Numbered from the stretch's first letter, positions 12,031-24,944 are shown. The stretch: DNA of 64,000 nt from Ignelater luminosus (GCA_011009095.1 VTPC01003676.1:1-64000); one strand, 5' to 3'. Program-made: numbers and translations. The notes: a model not told the origin generated them from the sequence alone.

Positions 12031-12604
12031 GGTCTAAAATACGCATATTATCAATCATCGAACATAAAATTTGTTGTCGTGTCAAACGGTCATATTATAT
12101 TTTTGATTTGATTTTCATTATCCCGTCACGTTGGTATGCAATAAACGTAACGTATATTGCTCATTATTTGCATCGACGCACGGGATCTGAAATTCTCGCT
12201 TCGGTTATTACCTTCTTTCGGATTCAAATTGCTTGGTGCTTTCCCACTGCTTATTTGTATCCCACTTTTTCAAGACAAATAAACTCAGAGAATCCCTGGG
12301 AATTACCTGCTATATGAGATCGAGATAAGAGTTTGTATGTTGAGACGAGACTAAAATCTTTCCTCGTCTCGAATTTAGAGACGAGACAAGAATACGGCAA
12401 CTCTTCGGATTGGGGTGCATGTGCATGCTCGTGTTGCATACAACATTTTTCCTACGACTGCAGAATCTGAAGAAAATATACTTATAAAATGAAAAATGAT
12501 ATTTCCCAAAATTCAACTGTAACAATTGAATGATTCAAGATTGTTGCGATTCGACTCATTTACAGTTAGGTACATAACCGTGAGTAGTTCATTTAAGGTC
12601 ATAC

Positions 12605-13366
12605 CGGGTGACCAAGGCCATAGTTACGGTTTTATAATATTTTTATTTATGAGCGGATTTCAATGAAATTTGGTATATTATACTTACCATAATAAATGCA
12701 ATTTTTGAGATGTTAAAGGCGTTAACATCATTTTTGGTTTCACCAGAAATAACATCAACTTTCTTATTTTAAATAGGACAGCCGGTATATTTTTACTAAA
12801 CTCAATACAATAGTTTCCACCTGTTTTGTTCTTCATTTTCTTGTTTCAGGTAATGCGATTTCTAAGTTCCCTATTTATTGGCCATTAATTAAAAAACTCT
12901 TTTTTCGATAAAAGCCAACAAAACGTACCTAAACGGGGTATCAATTAAAATCTGTAGAAAATTGCTTAACCAATAGCTTACTTGTTCCAATGAGTGCTAT
13001 TTAAAAAAGTGAAGTTATGAGTCTTTGAAAGCTTAGATCATCGCCACATACTTATTAAACAAATTTAATTTGAATTTTGATTTCCTTACAGTTACTTGAT
13101 TAATACTAAACAGTTTGGGCAACATATCAGTCGTCTAGATTAAGACGTAAAAAATTGAATTTTTAGTAACCATAAAAATAAAAAGCAACGAAAATATGTT
13201 GAAAATATACAGGGTGTCCCCAAGAAAGTTGATGTTGCGATACTAATGCGTTTAAAAACCACAAAAATTGTATTTATTAAAGATAATGTATATTCCAAAT
13301 TTTATTAAAATCCGTTCATAAATAAGAAAATTAGAAAACCTTACTTATGACCTTGGTCACCCGGTA
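12605..13366. mobile_element. Foldback/MITE-like element with long terminal inverted repeats
   Basis: The left arm (about 12605-12790) starts CCGGGTGACCAAGG after a TA. It is the reverse complement, with mismatches, of the right arm (about 13205-13366), which ends CCTTGGTCACCCGG before a TA. Shared inner segments include the word read as aacatcaactttctt. The roughly 400 internal bases have no coding capacity. TA flanks and TIR-only structure suggest a nonautonomous Tc1/mariner-type element. Confidence 0.7.
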
Positions 13367-13587
13367 TACGTTGCTATGTGCATAGTGCCATAGTTATGCT
13401 GTAAGCAACAATAAACAACGAAATAGTTTATCTGATTTGACATTTTCTTCTTCTTTAATTCTACTGTTGCCTACGAACATACCAACTTCATTGACAATTG
13501 AAAAAAGAATTGAAGTTGTTTTAATAGTTGTGACAATCATAAAACAAACACATTTCTCATACAACCATAGTAGAAAGAATTTTGGCC

Positions 13588-14260
13588 AAATTTAAAACTA
13601 CAGAGACTGTTGAAAATACGTTCAAAAAGCAATATACTGCTTCTTGGGTTACTGAAGAAGAAGAAATGGAAGTTATTCAAAATTTTGTAGAGATCTTTAG
13701 AACTTCTGCTTCGAAAATATGAAGAAATAGTGGTATATCCAATGCATTGGTACAGCGAATTCTCAAAAAGAAAATAAATTCAAGCCGTACGAACCAAAAG
13801 ATGTCTAATTCTTTTTTAGTTCCTGGTGGCAGGAACAATTAGAAGCGCAAAGATCTTTTGCCAAGCACGTATTATGTTTTACAGATGAATGCACCTTTTC
13901 TTCTAATGGGGTAGTTAATTCCCAGAACTGTCAATGGTAGGCAGATGAGAATCCAAATTTCACAATTCAGGACTGACATCAATATTTTTTTCAAAACTAA
14001 CGTTTGGTGTGGCATTTATTATTATCAGATTATCCATATCTTTTCGGAAAAACATTGAATGCAGAAAGATATCTGGCATTTTTACAAAACCACTTGTTCA
14101 ATGTTCTAAACAATTTACCATTGCAGTGACGAGAAAATATGTATTTTCAACAAGATGGTGCTCCAGCACACAACACAGATATTCCATGGCCGCCTCGTTC
14201 GGCGAATCTCACATCGTAAGACCCTTTGGTGATATCTAAAGAATGAAGTATAAGAACATC
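13588..14260 (+). pseudogene. Mariner/IS630-like transposase remnant
   Basis: Translation with frame changes gives an N-terminal helix-turn-helix block (VIQNFVEIFRTSASKI then SGISNALVQRILKKK). The catalytic landmarks follow: LCFTDECTFSSNGVVN (first D), NAERYLAFLQNHLFNVL, MYFQQDGAPAHNT (second D) and a degraded WPPRSANLTS.DPL corresponding to the WPxRSPDLxPxDF stretch. This order is that of insect mariner-like DD34D/E transposases with an N-terminal DUF4817-type domain. Multiple stops and a frameshift show that it is dead. A trailing block (EYLKNEVYKNIVL) continues to about 14280. Confidence 0.75.
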
Positions 14261-14280
14261 GTCCTTTAGAAATATCGACC

Positions 14281-16735
14281 ACCACCTTCTTGAGAAATTC
14301 TTTAAAAGAATTGTATGAAAGAAGTATTCTGTGTACAGAACACGAACTACGCTAGTAATAGTTATAAATAGAAACTCACCTACTTTATAAGAGTCTTTCA
14401 AAAAAAAATAATAAACTTTCATTATTATTTTTCATTTTTCTTGTTATTATAAAACATAATCTGTTTCAATATTATAAAATTCAGAGTAGGCTTTGACTTT
14501 ACCTCATTTTTGCAGTGTACAACAAAGATAGCGTCGAGAAATTGGAAATTATGGTAAAATATTTAACGAAGAAAAGGCCTTGGGGCAAAAACCTTTACTA
14601 TCAGAATACATTGTCTTGTAAGCTCGAGAATTGGGAGTCTGAGAAGGAATAATGTTGTTTCAAGTAATCTCCGCAAATATAAATCAATAATCAAACTGCC
14701 AACTCTCGGACCGCCATCTTTCATCCATCGTCACTGTAATCCAACTTCCAGGCTGAAAACATTTTAAAGATAATCCAATAAATTGCCGCAATATGACTCC
14801 TCACAGTGGCGACCAGCCTTTTGACGTGACTTAACAATATTAATAAGGAACAGCAACAGAAACTTGAGAGGTCGTTTTCCAAAATAGGTGATTTTTTAAT
14901 CTTTTGGACTGTTTCAAGCCTGAAACTTGTAATCAGTATTCTTTTTTCCATCCCATTTTCAAATAAAAGCTAAATGTTTTCCTACAAAGGAAACTATCAA
15001 GAGGCTATTGATGTTTCTGGAAATGGTCGTCATTTTAATATTCTACATCTAGATTTCCAATACGCCTTAGCATCGAAGAAGCACACCTGAAAAATAATAT
15101 TCTCTTCAGAATTTGCGAAGATTCTTATGATGTACGAAAAATTTTTAAATTGAAATGAGGTTATGTTATTAAAAAAGTACATTTATAACTGGTTTACGTT
15201 CAACATCTGCAACTGTTTTATGACAAAAACGGCAAGTTTTTTTCCTGTGTCAGTGTTTCATCAGCATTCTGTTAATTATACGCAATATGTACCAAATACA
15301 TCTCTGTTTCAAATTAAATATGTAGAATTTAGTTAAAGTACACTCTACTTAATCAAGTGTAAAACAATCCTTTTTATCGATTTAAATAATGTCAGTTAGA
15401 AATAGACAAATTTTAACCTATTCCTTGTAGAATAAGATAAGAAAAGAAACGGGGCTCGCAGTTATAGTTTCAGAAAAACGATTCAGTTTCCTGATATGTA
15501 AAAACTGAAGAAGAAGTAAATCAATTACACGACACGCAAGAATAAATTTGTTGCATCAAAAAATAACCTATTAATTTATTAAAGAAACGAAATGAGTGCA
15601 AAGATTTGTCGCGCTTGAAAAGTTTGACTTGGATGTTTTCACAGTGTTTTTTCCTTAACACTGTAATAAACGTTCTCACCGCATGCATATTATTAAATTT
15701 CACTTTTGTTCTATTATTTTTAAAATATGTATCGAGAGCTTATTAGTCTGGCAAGACTTAATTTGCTCTTATGAGGTTTTATCAAAAATTAAAATCTGAA
15801 GAAATAACTATGTACTTTGAGTTACTCTTTTTAGCACAAGTTAGCCCGTTATTATTATCATTAGTGATAATCACTTCATATCAGTTTCTTAATTTAAGGT
15901 GCATACAGTAATACAATGACTCTTATGACTTTTTAAATACACATTGTTATGTTTATTTAGTCCCCTTAAAAGTAATTTATAATTTCGTTTTAATAAATTA
16001 TTCATTTTGCTGAGAACTTTTCTACTATAACGTTCATGCATAATGAACTTAAGTGGTCTAAGTGCAAGGTATTGTATGCTTATAAGCTCACGAAAATACT
16101 GTAATTTTAATGATAATGCGGTTCTTTTTTCGTTTCAAGATATGCACGAAACATTTTTTTAACATTTTAATTTAAACAAAATAACAGGTGTTGCATAACC
16201 ATGATAAACAACACTGAATAATAATTTAAAACAAGGCTATTAAGTCAGTAACTTGCAATTAGTTGTTGTAATTATTCTCTATTTCTAATTAACCGTGTCC
16301 ATATTGGATAAACAACAGTACTTTATAAAGGACAAATCCCTCTTAATTTAATAAAAGACGAGGCTATATAATATACAAACGCACTCGCAAGTTCGGCTTT
16401 GCTTAGTATGACAAACGATAACTTTACCTTGAAACATATTTATTCTGCACTCAAAAGTCTCAAGCTTTCAGCTTATGTGCATATTATACAGTGTGACTCA
16501 ATAAACACAAACCACACTTTTAGTCCTTTGCTCTACTAATATACCCGCTTAAATTACTGTTGTTATCTTTTTCTGCTGACTTGTTCTATCATGTGTATTA
16601 GTTATTATTGAATTAGCAAAATGTGTAAACGTTACTTAGATCTCTTTAAAATTCTTACTTAAGGGAAAAGTGTATGTCCCGTCTTCCCAAGAACACACGG
16701 TATATGTAATCAAGTTTTTATTCTTATTTTGTAAT
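14281..16735. other. AT-rich stretch without recognisable gene
   Basis: Only short, composition-driven open frames are present. No splice-bounded exon or transposon protein was recognised. Confidence 0.4.
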
Positions 16736-16737
16736 AG

Positions 16738-16905
16738 AGGCGGCACGAGTAAGAATACCGAGAAATGATGCTCGACATGCTCGTCTTAATACCATTGTAA
16801 ATAATACGACTCCCAATGCTTTTCAAAATCGGACAAAACAAAACAAGATGACATCGAATTTCGAAATGGCGGGTGTAGCAGCTGCCGCAGTGCACAGAAT
16901 CTCAA
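16738..16905 (+). CDS. Orphan coding-like exon, unknown gene
   Basis: This stretch has the marks of a real exon. A pyrimidine-rich acceptor (ttattttgtaatag) precedes it, it holds about 55 uninterrupted codons, and it ends at a good donor (CTCAA followed by GTACGTAT). Its GC content is higher than the flanks. The peptide begins AARVRIPRNDARHARLN, contains NNTTPNAFQNRTKQNKM and ends EMAGVAAAAVHRIS. It could be an internal exon, or a first coding exon if translation starts at the ATG at about 16851. No partner exon was found nearby, so its gene may extend outside the window. I do not recognise the family. Confidence 0.35.
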
Positions 16906-17105
16906 GTACGTATATTGTAATCTAATAAGAATAGTGTGGTTTTAAAATGTCTAGAAGCAAGGTAAAGGCGTTTTAAACACACAATTTGTTTTCTGCATAT
17001 TAAGTTGAGCGTGGAACCGTAGACATAGTAGTTACGTCAACACTAGCGAGCCCCTTAAGATTTATCTATCCAGTTGAAACTAATCGTTAATAAGGTTTGA
17101 ACAAG

Positions 17106-17446
17106 GTATTCCTAAATGATTGCGAAATGCTTTAAGGGGCAATTCCTTGCCTTATTTCAAGACAAAAAGTCGATATAAACATATGTTCAAAAACGCTTCT
17201 TAAGGAAGATATAGTTCCTAGAAACTTAACCTCAAAATGTGTATTTTCGTTTCAAAATTGTTTTTACTTAGTTACCGTTTTATTTTATTACGAAACAAAA
17301 AGATTAGAGAGATTAAAGAAATGCGACATTTTGAACCTTTTAGGAGCTATATCTCCCACAGGAACATATTACGTTTATATGAACTCTTCGTCTTGAGTTA
17401 GACCAAGGAATCGCCCCTTCAAATATTTCACAATAATTTAGGAACA
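17106..17446. mobile_element. Palindromic foldback element, about 130-base arms
   Basis: The left arm (about 17106-17240), starting near GTATTCCTAAATGATTGCG, is matched in reverse complement by the right arm (about 17310-17446). Shared words include ctttaaggggcaattccttg versus a mirrored gaaggggcgattccttgg, and gatatagttcct versus gatatagctcct. About 70 bases of AT-rich loop separate the arms. There is no coding capacity. The arms differ by scattered substitutions, so it is an aged nonautonomous insertion. Confidence 0.7.
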
Positions 17447-17779
17447 CTCTATATATCTTTACTCACTTTCTACTTTAAATCCGTAAAATGTATCATTATG
17501 AAAATATACAGTGCTTATACATTCTCAACTAGCAAAAAACAGAGAAAATGTAAATTCCAAACGCCATGCCAGGTCATCCATCAGTCGTCTTCGTGGCTGC
17601 AAAAGATTACATATTGTATTAAACTACATAATGAAAGAAGTTGTAATGGCTGCATACAATTAAATTGTTACACTCCATCTTGCAATGAGTACATATTAGT
17701 GTACAAAAAACGTTAAAGCTTTGTAGAAACATAGCAATGTGTCGCATCATGTTGTACGAATGACTTCTACACTGTCCTT

Positions 17780-18455
17780 GGGATTCTTTCCCAGTCTTCA
17801 AGAGACAGAATTAAGCAATCTACATCACTGACCCCAGACTTGTCCAACCTGGTAATCTGACCAAAGTCGTAAAGCCCCGATGTTGGCAGAAGTGATTCCA
17901 AAGTTTTGCTTTCTGATGTGAACTATTTGTTCACTTCTTTACACTCAATTACTTTCTGTTATCGTAAAATGAATTACATGTTGCCCCAGACAGTATTTGA
18001 AAATTTGAAATAGCTAGAAATGTAGATCAGAACACGAAGTCAGGTTACACATTCTGAAGACATTTTCCGAATCCTTGCTTTCAAGCTTTTCTTGAATGTA
18101 TTCTACTAGTTCCGCGAAAACCATAGCTGAGCATGACTTTTTACTTCGATTCAAAACTGCGCTACTTTCCTTGTCCGCTTGAGACATACATGGATTATAC
18201 CCTTGTAACTGCAGGTTACCCAAACATCCAAGATGGTACGTGACTTCCTGTCCTAATAGATCACCGGTGTACTGAGAGCAGCAAGAAGTTCAATGTTGGA
18301 CAGCTTAGTAGAACATTCTCTCACTTTTGAATCAAGTTCTAGAGTCGCGACATTTCGCAGTGTAGTATTATACAGGGCCAAACAAGAATTATCGCGTGGA
18401 CAACGTCCGTCTCCTGTTTGAACAGCTGTAAGCACATTAATTCTGAACTGCATCT
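17780..18455 (-). pseudogene. Broken coding remnant of an unidentified repeat-borne protein
   Basis: Two minus-strand frames follow each other. The first, 18453-18253, starts MQFRINVLTAVQTGDGRC and contains CLALYNTTLRNVATLELDSK. The second, 18223-18014, contains CMSQADKESSAVLNRSKKSC and FAELVEYIQEKLE. Both read like continuous globular protein with conserved Cys and acidic-helical composition, but stops and a frame change separate them. I have an impression of similar uncharacterised proteins in invertebrate repeats but cannot name a family. Confidence 0.3.
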
Positions 18456-18764
18456 TTAAGGACTCTTTTTCCGGTTTTAATCGTTACAGACTTTTTTATG
18501 GCGTCCAACGTGTAGACCCCTTTGCAAACTTATCTAACTTGTGTTTTCGGATTGTTTGTTTTGGCTTTGATTTGTATTTTCCTGTTTTTGTGATTATGGA
18601 TCGATTTGCCTTTTGTTCATCTTGTGATTTTTGCATTTTTGACCGATTCGATTTTATTTCAGTAAACCATTATCGATTTTGTGTTTTGGTTAGGTGTTAG
18701 GTTCGTATCTTTTCGACCAATTGAGTTTTAGATTTCGATTTTAATTATTATCAAGATCTATCGG

Positions 18765-19970
18765 ATGAGTGTTGATAAATTAACTCGCAAAGAGGTGGCT
18801 ATTCGTGGTTGCAACGACAAAGACGCTCTAAAAAAGAATTTAAGGGAAATCATGGCGAAAGAAATCTCCAAGGAAACTTTAAGACATCCCTAGTATCCAT
18901 TTTCTAGTAAAGCCAATTTTGATGCTGTTACGACAGGACTTGGAGTTGTCTGTAATTTAGTTCGAGATTTACTAATCGAAGCGAAGTTTGCACATTTGTT
19001 GAAACGTATACATAATGTTGTTGTAGGAACAACCAAAAAAAAACTTCTAAGAAGGATGAATTGATTATTTCCACCTAGTGTTTGATGTCATATCAAGTCC
19101 CTGTCATAAAATTAATTAGTTGAGTTTAACGTCAGAACCTCGTACTGTTGGCGAGTCATCAAACGTTTCTAGTAGTTTGGTAGGTACATCTGTTGTTACC
19201 ATGTTACTACCCCAATAAATTCTCCCGTAGCTGCCACTGGTTCGTCAGATAGCAGTGTTGTTCAAACAGCATTAATACTGCTACCACAACTTCTATCAGT
19301 AGTCCTAGGATTTCTTCTACACGACAAATCTATTTTAAAGCTACACCTGTAACGAAAAGGTATGTAAAGTTTTCAGATGAAAGAAACCAAAGCACATTTT
19401 TAAAACGTATGAAAGAATTGAGAGGAATTGTTCAGTAATTATTCTTTAGTTTAGCTCAATAAACTTCGTGATCCTACTGGTCCTTTGGTTCATTAAACTA
19501 TTGGGCTCCAACAATATGACTGAGATTTTCATCGTAAGAGAAAAAGCACGTTGTGCCCAATTCTGTCCCGGTTTTGGATGGTGTCACTGTCTCTGAGCCT
19601 AGAACCGATCAAGTTTAGTGAAGTCAATTTCAGAAAGCTCATGTAGACAAGCGGTATACATGAATGTTAGGTCGAGTTAAGCGAAATCTTCTCAAATATT
19701 CGAACTGGAATATAGAAGATAAAAAGCTACATAAGCATCTTCAAAGTGATTACCCCGAGCTATGTGATGGCAAGGAGCACTAGAATAAAGTGGCCAAGAT
19801 ATCCTTACGCGTTTTTAGGACGAGCCGACCGTCAGTCATCTAGGCGTTTAGAAGACTTAATGGGCGAACTGCCAAGCCGTTCTGAAACTTATGAATTGTC
19901 AGATAAATCAAGAGAATAAAGGCATCTGGCATGCCAAAGACTTAAAACCAAATCCTGACATTGAATAGAT
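18765..19970 (+). pseudogene. Degraded retroelement-like coding remnant (possibly gag)
   Basis: An ATG at 18765 opens 43 codons (MSVDKLTRKEVAIRGCND...) before a stop. The same frame then resumes for about 58 codons (FDAVTTGLGVVCNLVRDLL...), and later segments such as VKFSDERNQSTFLKRMKEL appear in other frames. The last resembles the FSG...FLxRxEEL stretch of gypsy-class Gag proteins, which is the only basis for the call. Many stops and frame shifts follow up to about 19.97 kb. No LTR, protease or RT was seen nearby. Confidence 0.25.
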
Positions 19971-21735
19971 TTGACTACTTGTAATGATAAGTTTTCTTCA
20001 TAGCCAGATTTTATCTTTGTACTTAGCGAAGGATCTGACATCTTCTAAGTCTCCATTTTTCAAAATTATCAATTTGGTAATGGATTGCCTGGAATGGTCT
20101 TGTGATTTTGAAAAACCATGGCCATCTTGTTCCTTTTGAGTCGAATTTGAAAAGCAATGCTGATCATATTTTTTAAAAAGGTATTCTATGCCAAGTCTCC
20201 TGTTTAAGTATATCATCGAATACAGTCTTTGGACAGCCTTCGACATATGTCGCCATCACTAAACTATAGTTGATGTGAAATGAGAATTTATTTCGAAATT
20301 TTGTGATTACGAAGAATAAAATCAAGACGTCTGAAATGGAGAACCAATCCATGAAATATACTGGCAAGTGTATTACAGTGTTTCAATTACATTTGATAAA
20401 CTTTTTAAATCGTATTTTAGGTTACTAATAAACATCAAAAGCTGATTAAAATGCAGCAGGTTACATTTTATTTCTATTGATTTTGAAGGTATAATTTTGA
20501 ATTTTATTCAAGATTTTTCTAATTTTCATTAATGAAGTAAATAATGTAAAGAATATAGGTGTAAGACACCAATGCTGCACAAAGACTCGGACATCGAGCT
20601 AAACAGTGTTTCGGTCTTTTTTACAAGATTATTATTTATTACTTAGTTCTTTCAGAAAAATACAAAAAGAAAAATCGTAAATGTAATTTAAAATTTCATT
20701 TTACCCGGGGACGACTTTCTTATTCCTTTATCTCAAGCATGCAGTGTTCTCCAAGGTTTTCTAATAATTACTTAATACGCCAAAAACTTTGTATTAATTG
20801 ATGCAAAATCGAGATGCAATAGACTTTCACGAATTAAAACACAAGAACGTTAATGGTACTATTTTACATAGTACATATAAAAAAATATTATGAGCTTTGA
20901 GTTTTTTTTTTGTCATCTGTGTAAAAAACCATTAGCTTCGTAATCACGTTCTTATATGATAAGAAGCTCTTGATTCGACATGTAACTGTACAGTACACAA
21001 TATTCAAAACGTTCTTTTATAATACGATTTGTTTCTACCGCAATTATCACTCCCTCTCGCCAACAAGAACACAGAACAATATTCAAAACCGCTGCAAAGT
21101 AGTAATTAATAAATAAAGACAAAACATCCAGAAATGTGTGAGACTATTACGAGGATAATAATTATTGGGTAGTTACTACCCTTCGGTCGACGTCTATGTT
21201 TAAATAAAAGAACGCAAGTAGAAATTAAAATTAAAATTGTAACAGAGGCAGACAACACCACACATCATCTCAAAGTTCTCTTCCTGATAAAAATGCATTG
21301 CAATTCATAAAATTACGACCCTGTAAGCTTTTGGTGGTTATTTTCAAATTCATAAAATCCATTTGGACTGCGCCATCTGTGCATCGGTAGTCAAAACGAA
21401 GATTCGATATTCAAATTAGTATTGTACCAAAAACGTCGATAAATCAGATTATTTTTGCAATAAGTACAAAAGATAAAAAAAGAATTAAAGCAAAACATGC
21501 TGAACAGCCAATAAAATCAATCATCAGTTCATTGCCGCAGTATTTTCATAAATTCGCGTCATGTCTTATCTTTTAATTTACCGCGCTTTTTCAATTAGTC
21601 CACCGTTTGAGCAGTGAACGTTTATTAACTAATATTCTTTAATCTTGATGAGTAAGATTAATTATTTCTTAATTAAATACTATTTCAATGAATAAATGGT
21701 GACACAACCAAGTGTTATGAATTCATTTAAATGGA
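19971..21735. other. AT-rich stretch upstream of the sulfotransferase gene
   Basis: No gene recognised. The promoter and any untranslated exon of the downstream plus-strand sulfotransferase presumably lie here, but no distinct signal was identified. Confidence 0.4.
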
Positions 21736-23268
21736 ATGGAAATACCAGTTTCACGAAAAATTACCCTCTGTTTGCTTTGTTTAGGAATTCTATCCCTTTA
21801 TTTGTCCTATACATTTAATACCTGTTTAGTATCGAATATATCTAAATCGCTGCCAAAAGTAAGTATGATATATAATTGATTAAATTAAAAATTAATAATA
21901 TTCATAGATAAAAGGGGCGTATATAGACAATTAATAATTGCAATAACATCTGTTTTTTCTATATATTTTATTTTATCATAAGCTAAATTTAAATTTCTTG
22001 GTAAAAATAGACCGATGTTGCAGACAAAGTTCAAAATACTCCTTCCATTAATTTTATTTTCATATTTTTTTGTTTTCAGTATAAATAAATGAAAAAAAAC
22101 AAGAGTAAATTATTATTTATGTGAGACATCTAGTTTTTCAAGTATTTACTGCATTTATTATTTTCCAGACCTTGAATTTTAATTAAATTAATTTAAATGT
22201 AAAAAATGAAATGCAAAACTGCTTACAATATATTTTTAAAAAATACCGACTAAAAATAAATACTAATTTCTAAAACAGGAATTTATTTCAAAGCATAAAA
22301 CATTCTGTACAACTCAGTATCTTAATGTTACTTATTTTCTTCAATTACAGTGGCGTCATCATCCTTTGGTACCAAAAGATAACACAGGTCTTCACTATAC
22401 AACAGCAGTACGTGTTGTTCCACTTTTGGCTGTAAATGAAACAGATGCTTCCCCAAAATACCGTTTTCTTCGTCAGCAAGGTTTACAGCCTGCTCGACAG
22501 TTACCAAGCGCCCTTATAATTGGTGTAAAGAAAGGTGGAACACGAGCCCTTCTAGAATTTATTCGAATACATCCTGATGTACGTGCAGCTGGTAGTGAAG
22601 TGCATTTTTTTGATAAGCATTACTCTAAAGGTTTTGAATGGTATAGGCATCACATGCCCCTCACTCTTGAGGGTCAAATAACTATAGAGAAATCGCCTTC
22701 ATATTTTATAACTAAAGAAGCTCCACGTAGAGTGCAACATATGAATCCCTCCACTAAGCTTTTAGTAGTAGTTAGAGACCCCGTGACTCGCTCAATTTCA
22801 GATTATACACAGGCTATATCGAAAAAGCCTGAAATGAAGCCTTTTGAAGAACTTGCCTTTGTAAATGGAACAACTGGTAATTCAATCGATACAAGCTGGG
22901 GGCCCATTAAATTAGGCGTCTATGCACGATATTTAGTTCGATGGTTAAAATGTTTTCCTTTATCGCAATTTTTATTTGTTAGTGGTGAAAGGTTAATAGT
23001 TGATCCTGCAATAGAACTGAAACGAGTTCAAGATTTCTTAGGTTTAAAACGTGTAGTTACCGAGAAGCACTTTTATTTTAATTCTACCAAAGGTTTTCCA
23101 TGTTTGTTTAAAAGTGAAGGACGTAGTTCACCTCACTGTTTGGGAAAAACAAAAGGCAGAAATCATCCATATATAAATCCATTGGTTTTACAGAAATTAC
23201 GAGATTTTTATAGACCCTTTAATAGTCGATTTTATCAAATGACCGGGATCAATTTTGGGTGGTCATAA
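21736..23268 (+). CDS. Hs3st-B: Heparan sulfate glucosamine 3-O-sulfotransferase, HS3ST3/Hs3st-B type
   Basis: Golgi type II membrane enzyme that transfers sulfate from PAPS to the 3-OH of glucosamine in heparan sulfate. The model has two exons, 21736-21858 and 22351-23268, joined in phase 0 across GTAAGT...TTACAG, giving 346 residues. Residues 9-27 form the signal anchor. The sulfotransferase domain follows: the 5'-phosphosulfate loop GVKKGGTR (about 99-106), catalytic Glu in SEVHFFD (E124), the 3'-phosphate motif [14 protein letters not shown] (R183, S191) and the C-terminal pair C292/C304 in [20 protein letters not shown], expected to form the conserved disulfide. [11 protein letters not shown] and [14 protein letters not shown] favour the HS3ST3/Drosophila Hs3st-B branch over HS3ST1/A. 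The 3' exon is certain. The first exon is inferred from its anchor and exact phase, and two other ATGs lie just upstream in different frames. A possible polyA signal AATAAA lies at 23843. Confidence 0.92.
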
Positions 23269-24940
23269 GAAAAAAATATTTATATATTTTTGACAATATG
23301 CATGACAAAATTTGATAAAAATTAATATTAAAACAATGAAACGAGCTCAAAAACATTTAATGTTGTATTTGTTTTTCTCTTTTGATGACATACTTGGAAA
23401 TTTATTATTTATTATTTTTTTTCTAACATATTGAGAGATATTACAGTCAATTTTAAATACTTGAATATACCTCTGCTATACAAAGAAGTATTAGTAAAGT
23501 TAGATATCTACAAGAAAAAAGTCACTATTAGAACTAATATTACAACAGTAAATATTAGAACTAGTAGAATCTAGTTAGAGTTTAGTCACGTATGATACTC
23601 AGTTTTGTTATTTATAATTTGTTTTATTACTGTTTGTATATTTTATAAAATTGTTATGTTTGTATTATATTATAATTTTTAAGTTTGAATTTTTACAGCA
23701 TACCCAAGTTCATAAATATCTATTTTTCTCAAACAGAAAAATATAAAAGTGATAATCTAAATAGCTTTGATTTTTAGTTTAAGGTAACAATTAAAAGTAC
23801 AATTTAATTATGGTGATTTAATAATAATAATCTTGACTTAGTGAATAAAACAGTATAAAGTGATAAAAGAGAAAGTTTTAGACAAATGATGGTTTTGCAG
23901 TTGTTTCTTGTTTTACCATAAGGCACAGCCTGATGAATAATATTTTTTTCTAAGGGAACAACTACTTGATTTTGATATCATTGAATTACTTTGTTTGTTT
24001 TTTTGTTTTGCGAAACAATTTTTCTTGTGAAAATCAAGGAGTACACAATAATCAAAGCTTTTGTAATAAGTAATCATTGTTACAAAGAGAAACAAAAGAA
24101 TGGTGTTTCTGATTATTAACAGTATTGGAAAATAAACCTATGTGATTACTCATTTAATTATTCTTTTAGTTGGATAACTTCATTTCTGACTATATAGGCA
24201 AGCCAAATATTAAACATTAGTTTACGTGGCTTACTAGATGTAATGCAACTTTTAAATGCTCTGTGCAAATATCTCAGCTTACTGTTTAATAATTGCTTAC
24301 ACTTACATGGTAAATCATGCATTGGCATTGCATTACGTTTAACTGAACAATTAAATAGATTTATTAAATATTTAGCAAAAGTGATGTGCTTAATGTAAAA
24401 CACTAACCAAGGCATTATCACAAGTTTTTATTATATTACTGGAAAGAGGTTAAACTAAACTAAACTATTCAATGGTATCAAAACCAAGCAGGCATCTCAT
24501 TAGAAAAACACTTGCTGTCAGGCAGAAAACAATTGTAAAAATTTAATTATCATATTCTCTGTTAAATTATCTAGAACCATCGCATTTGATACTTACTACT
24601 GTTTTAATTTGCTAAGAAAATATTGAGCTTTGAATAATTTCGAGAATTTTCATTTTTAGCAAATATCTAGTAAGCTGTGGAATTTTTTTAAAACAGAAAA
24701 ATCAAAAATATTCTAATCTTTCCTAAGAATTATAAGTTCCTAAAACAAAGACTAGTAAGACACAGTTTTTGAAATAATCATAAAATGTCACAAATAAGAG
24801 ATTTAAGAATAATTCTCAAGCATGCTATATCGTCCTTTTCTATCTATTACATTATTTATCAACAAACTCCGAAGTCGTTACTGAATTTGCGAAGTCTTTC
24901 TGTCTATGTTTGTCCGCATTTTTTGTCAAATTCTGAAATT
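23269..24940. other. 3' flank of the sulfotransferase gene, no further gene seen
   Basis: AT-rich sequence with the likely 3' UTR. A fragment of the foldback family found elsewhere in the window (the word tagcaaatatctagtaa followed by tttttt...caaaa) occurs at about 24655-24700. Confidence 0.4.
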
Positions 24941-24944
24941 TTAA

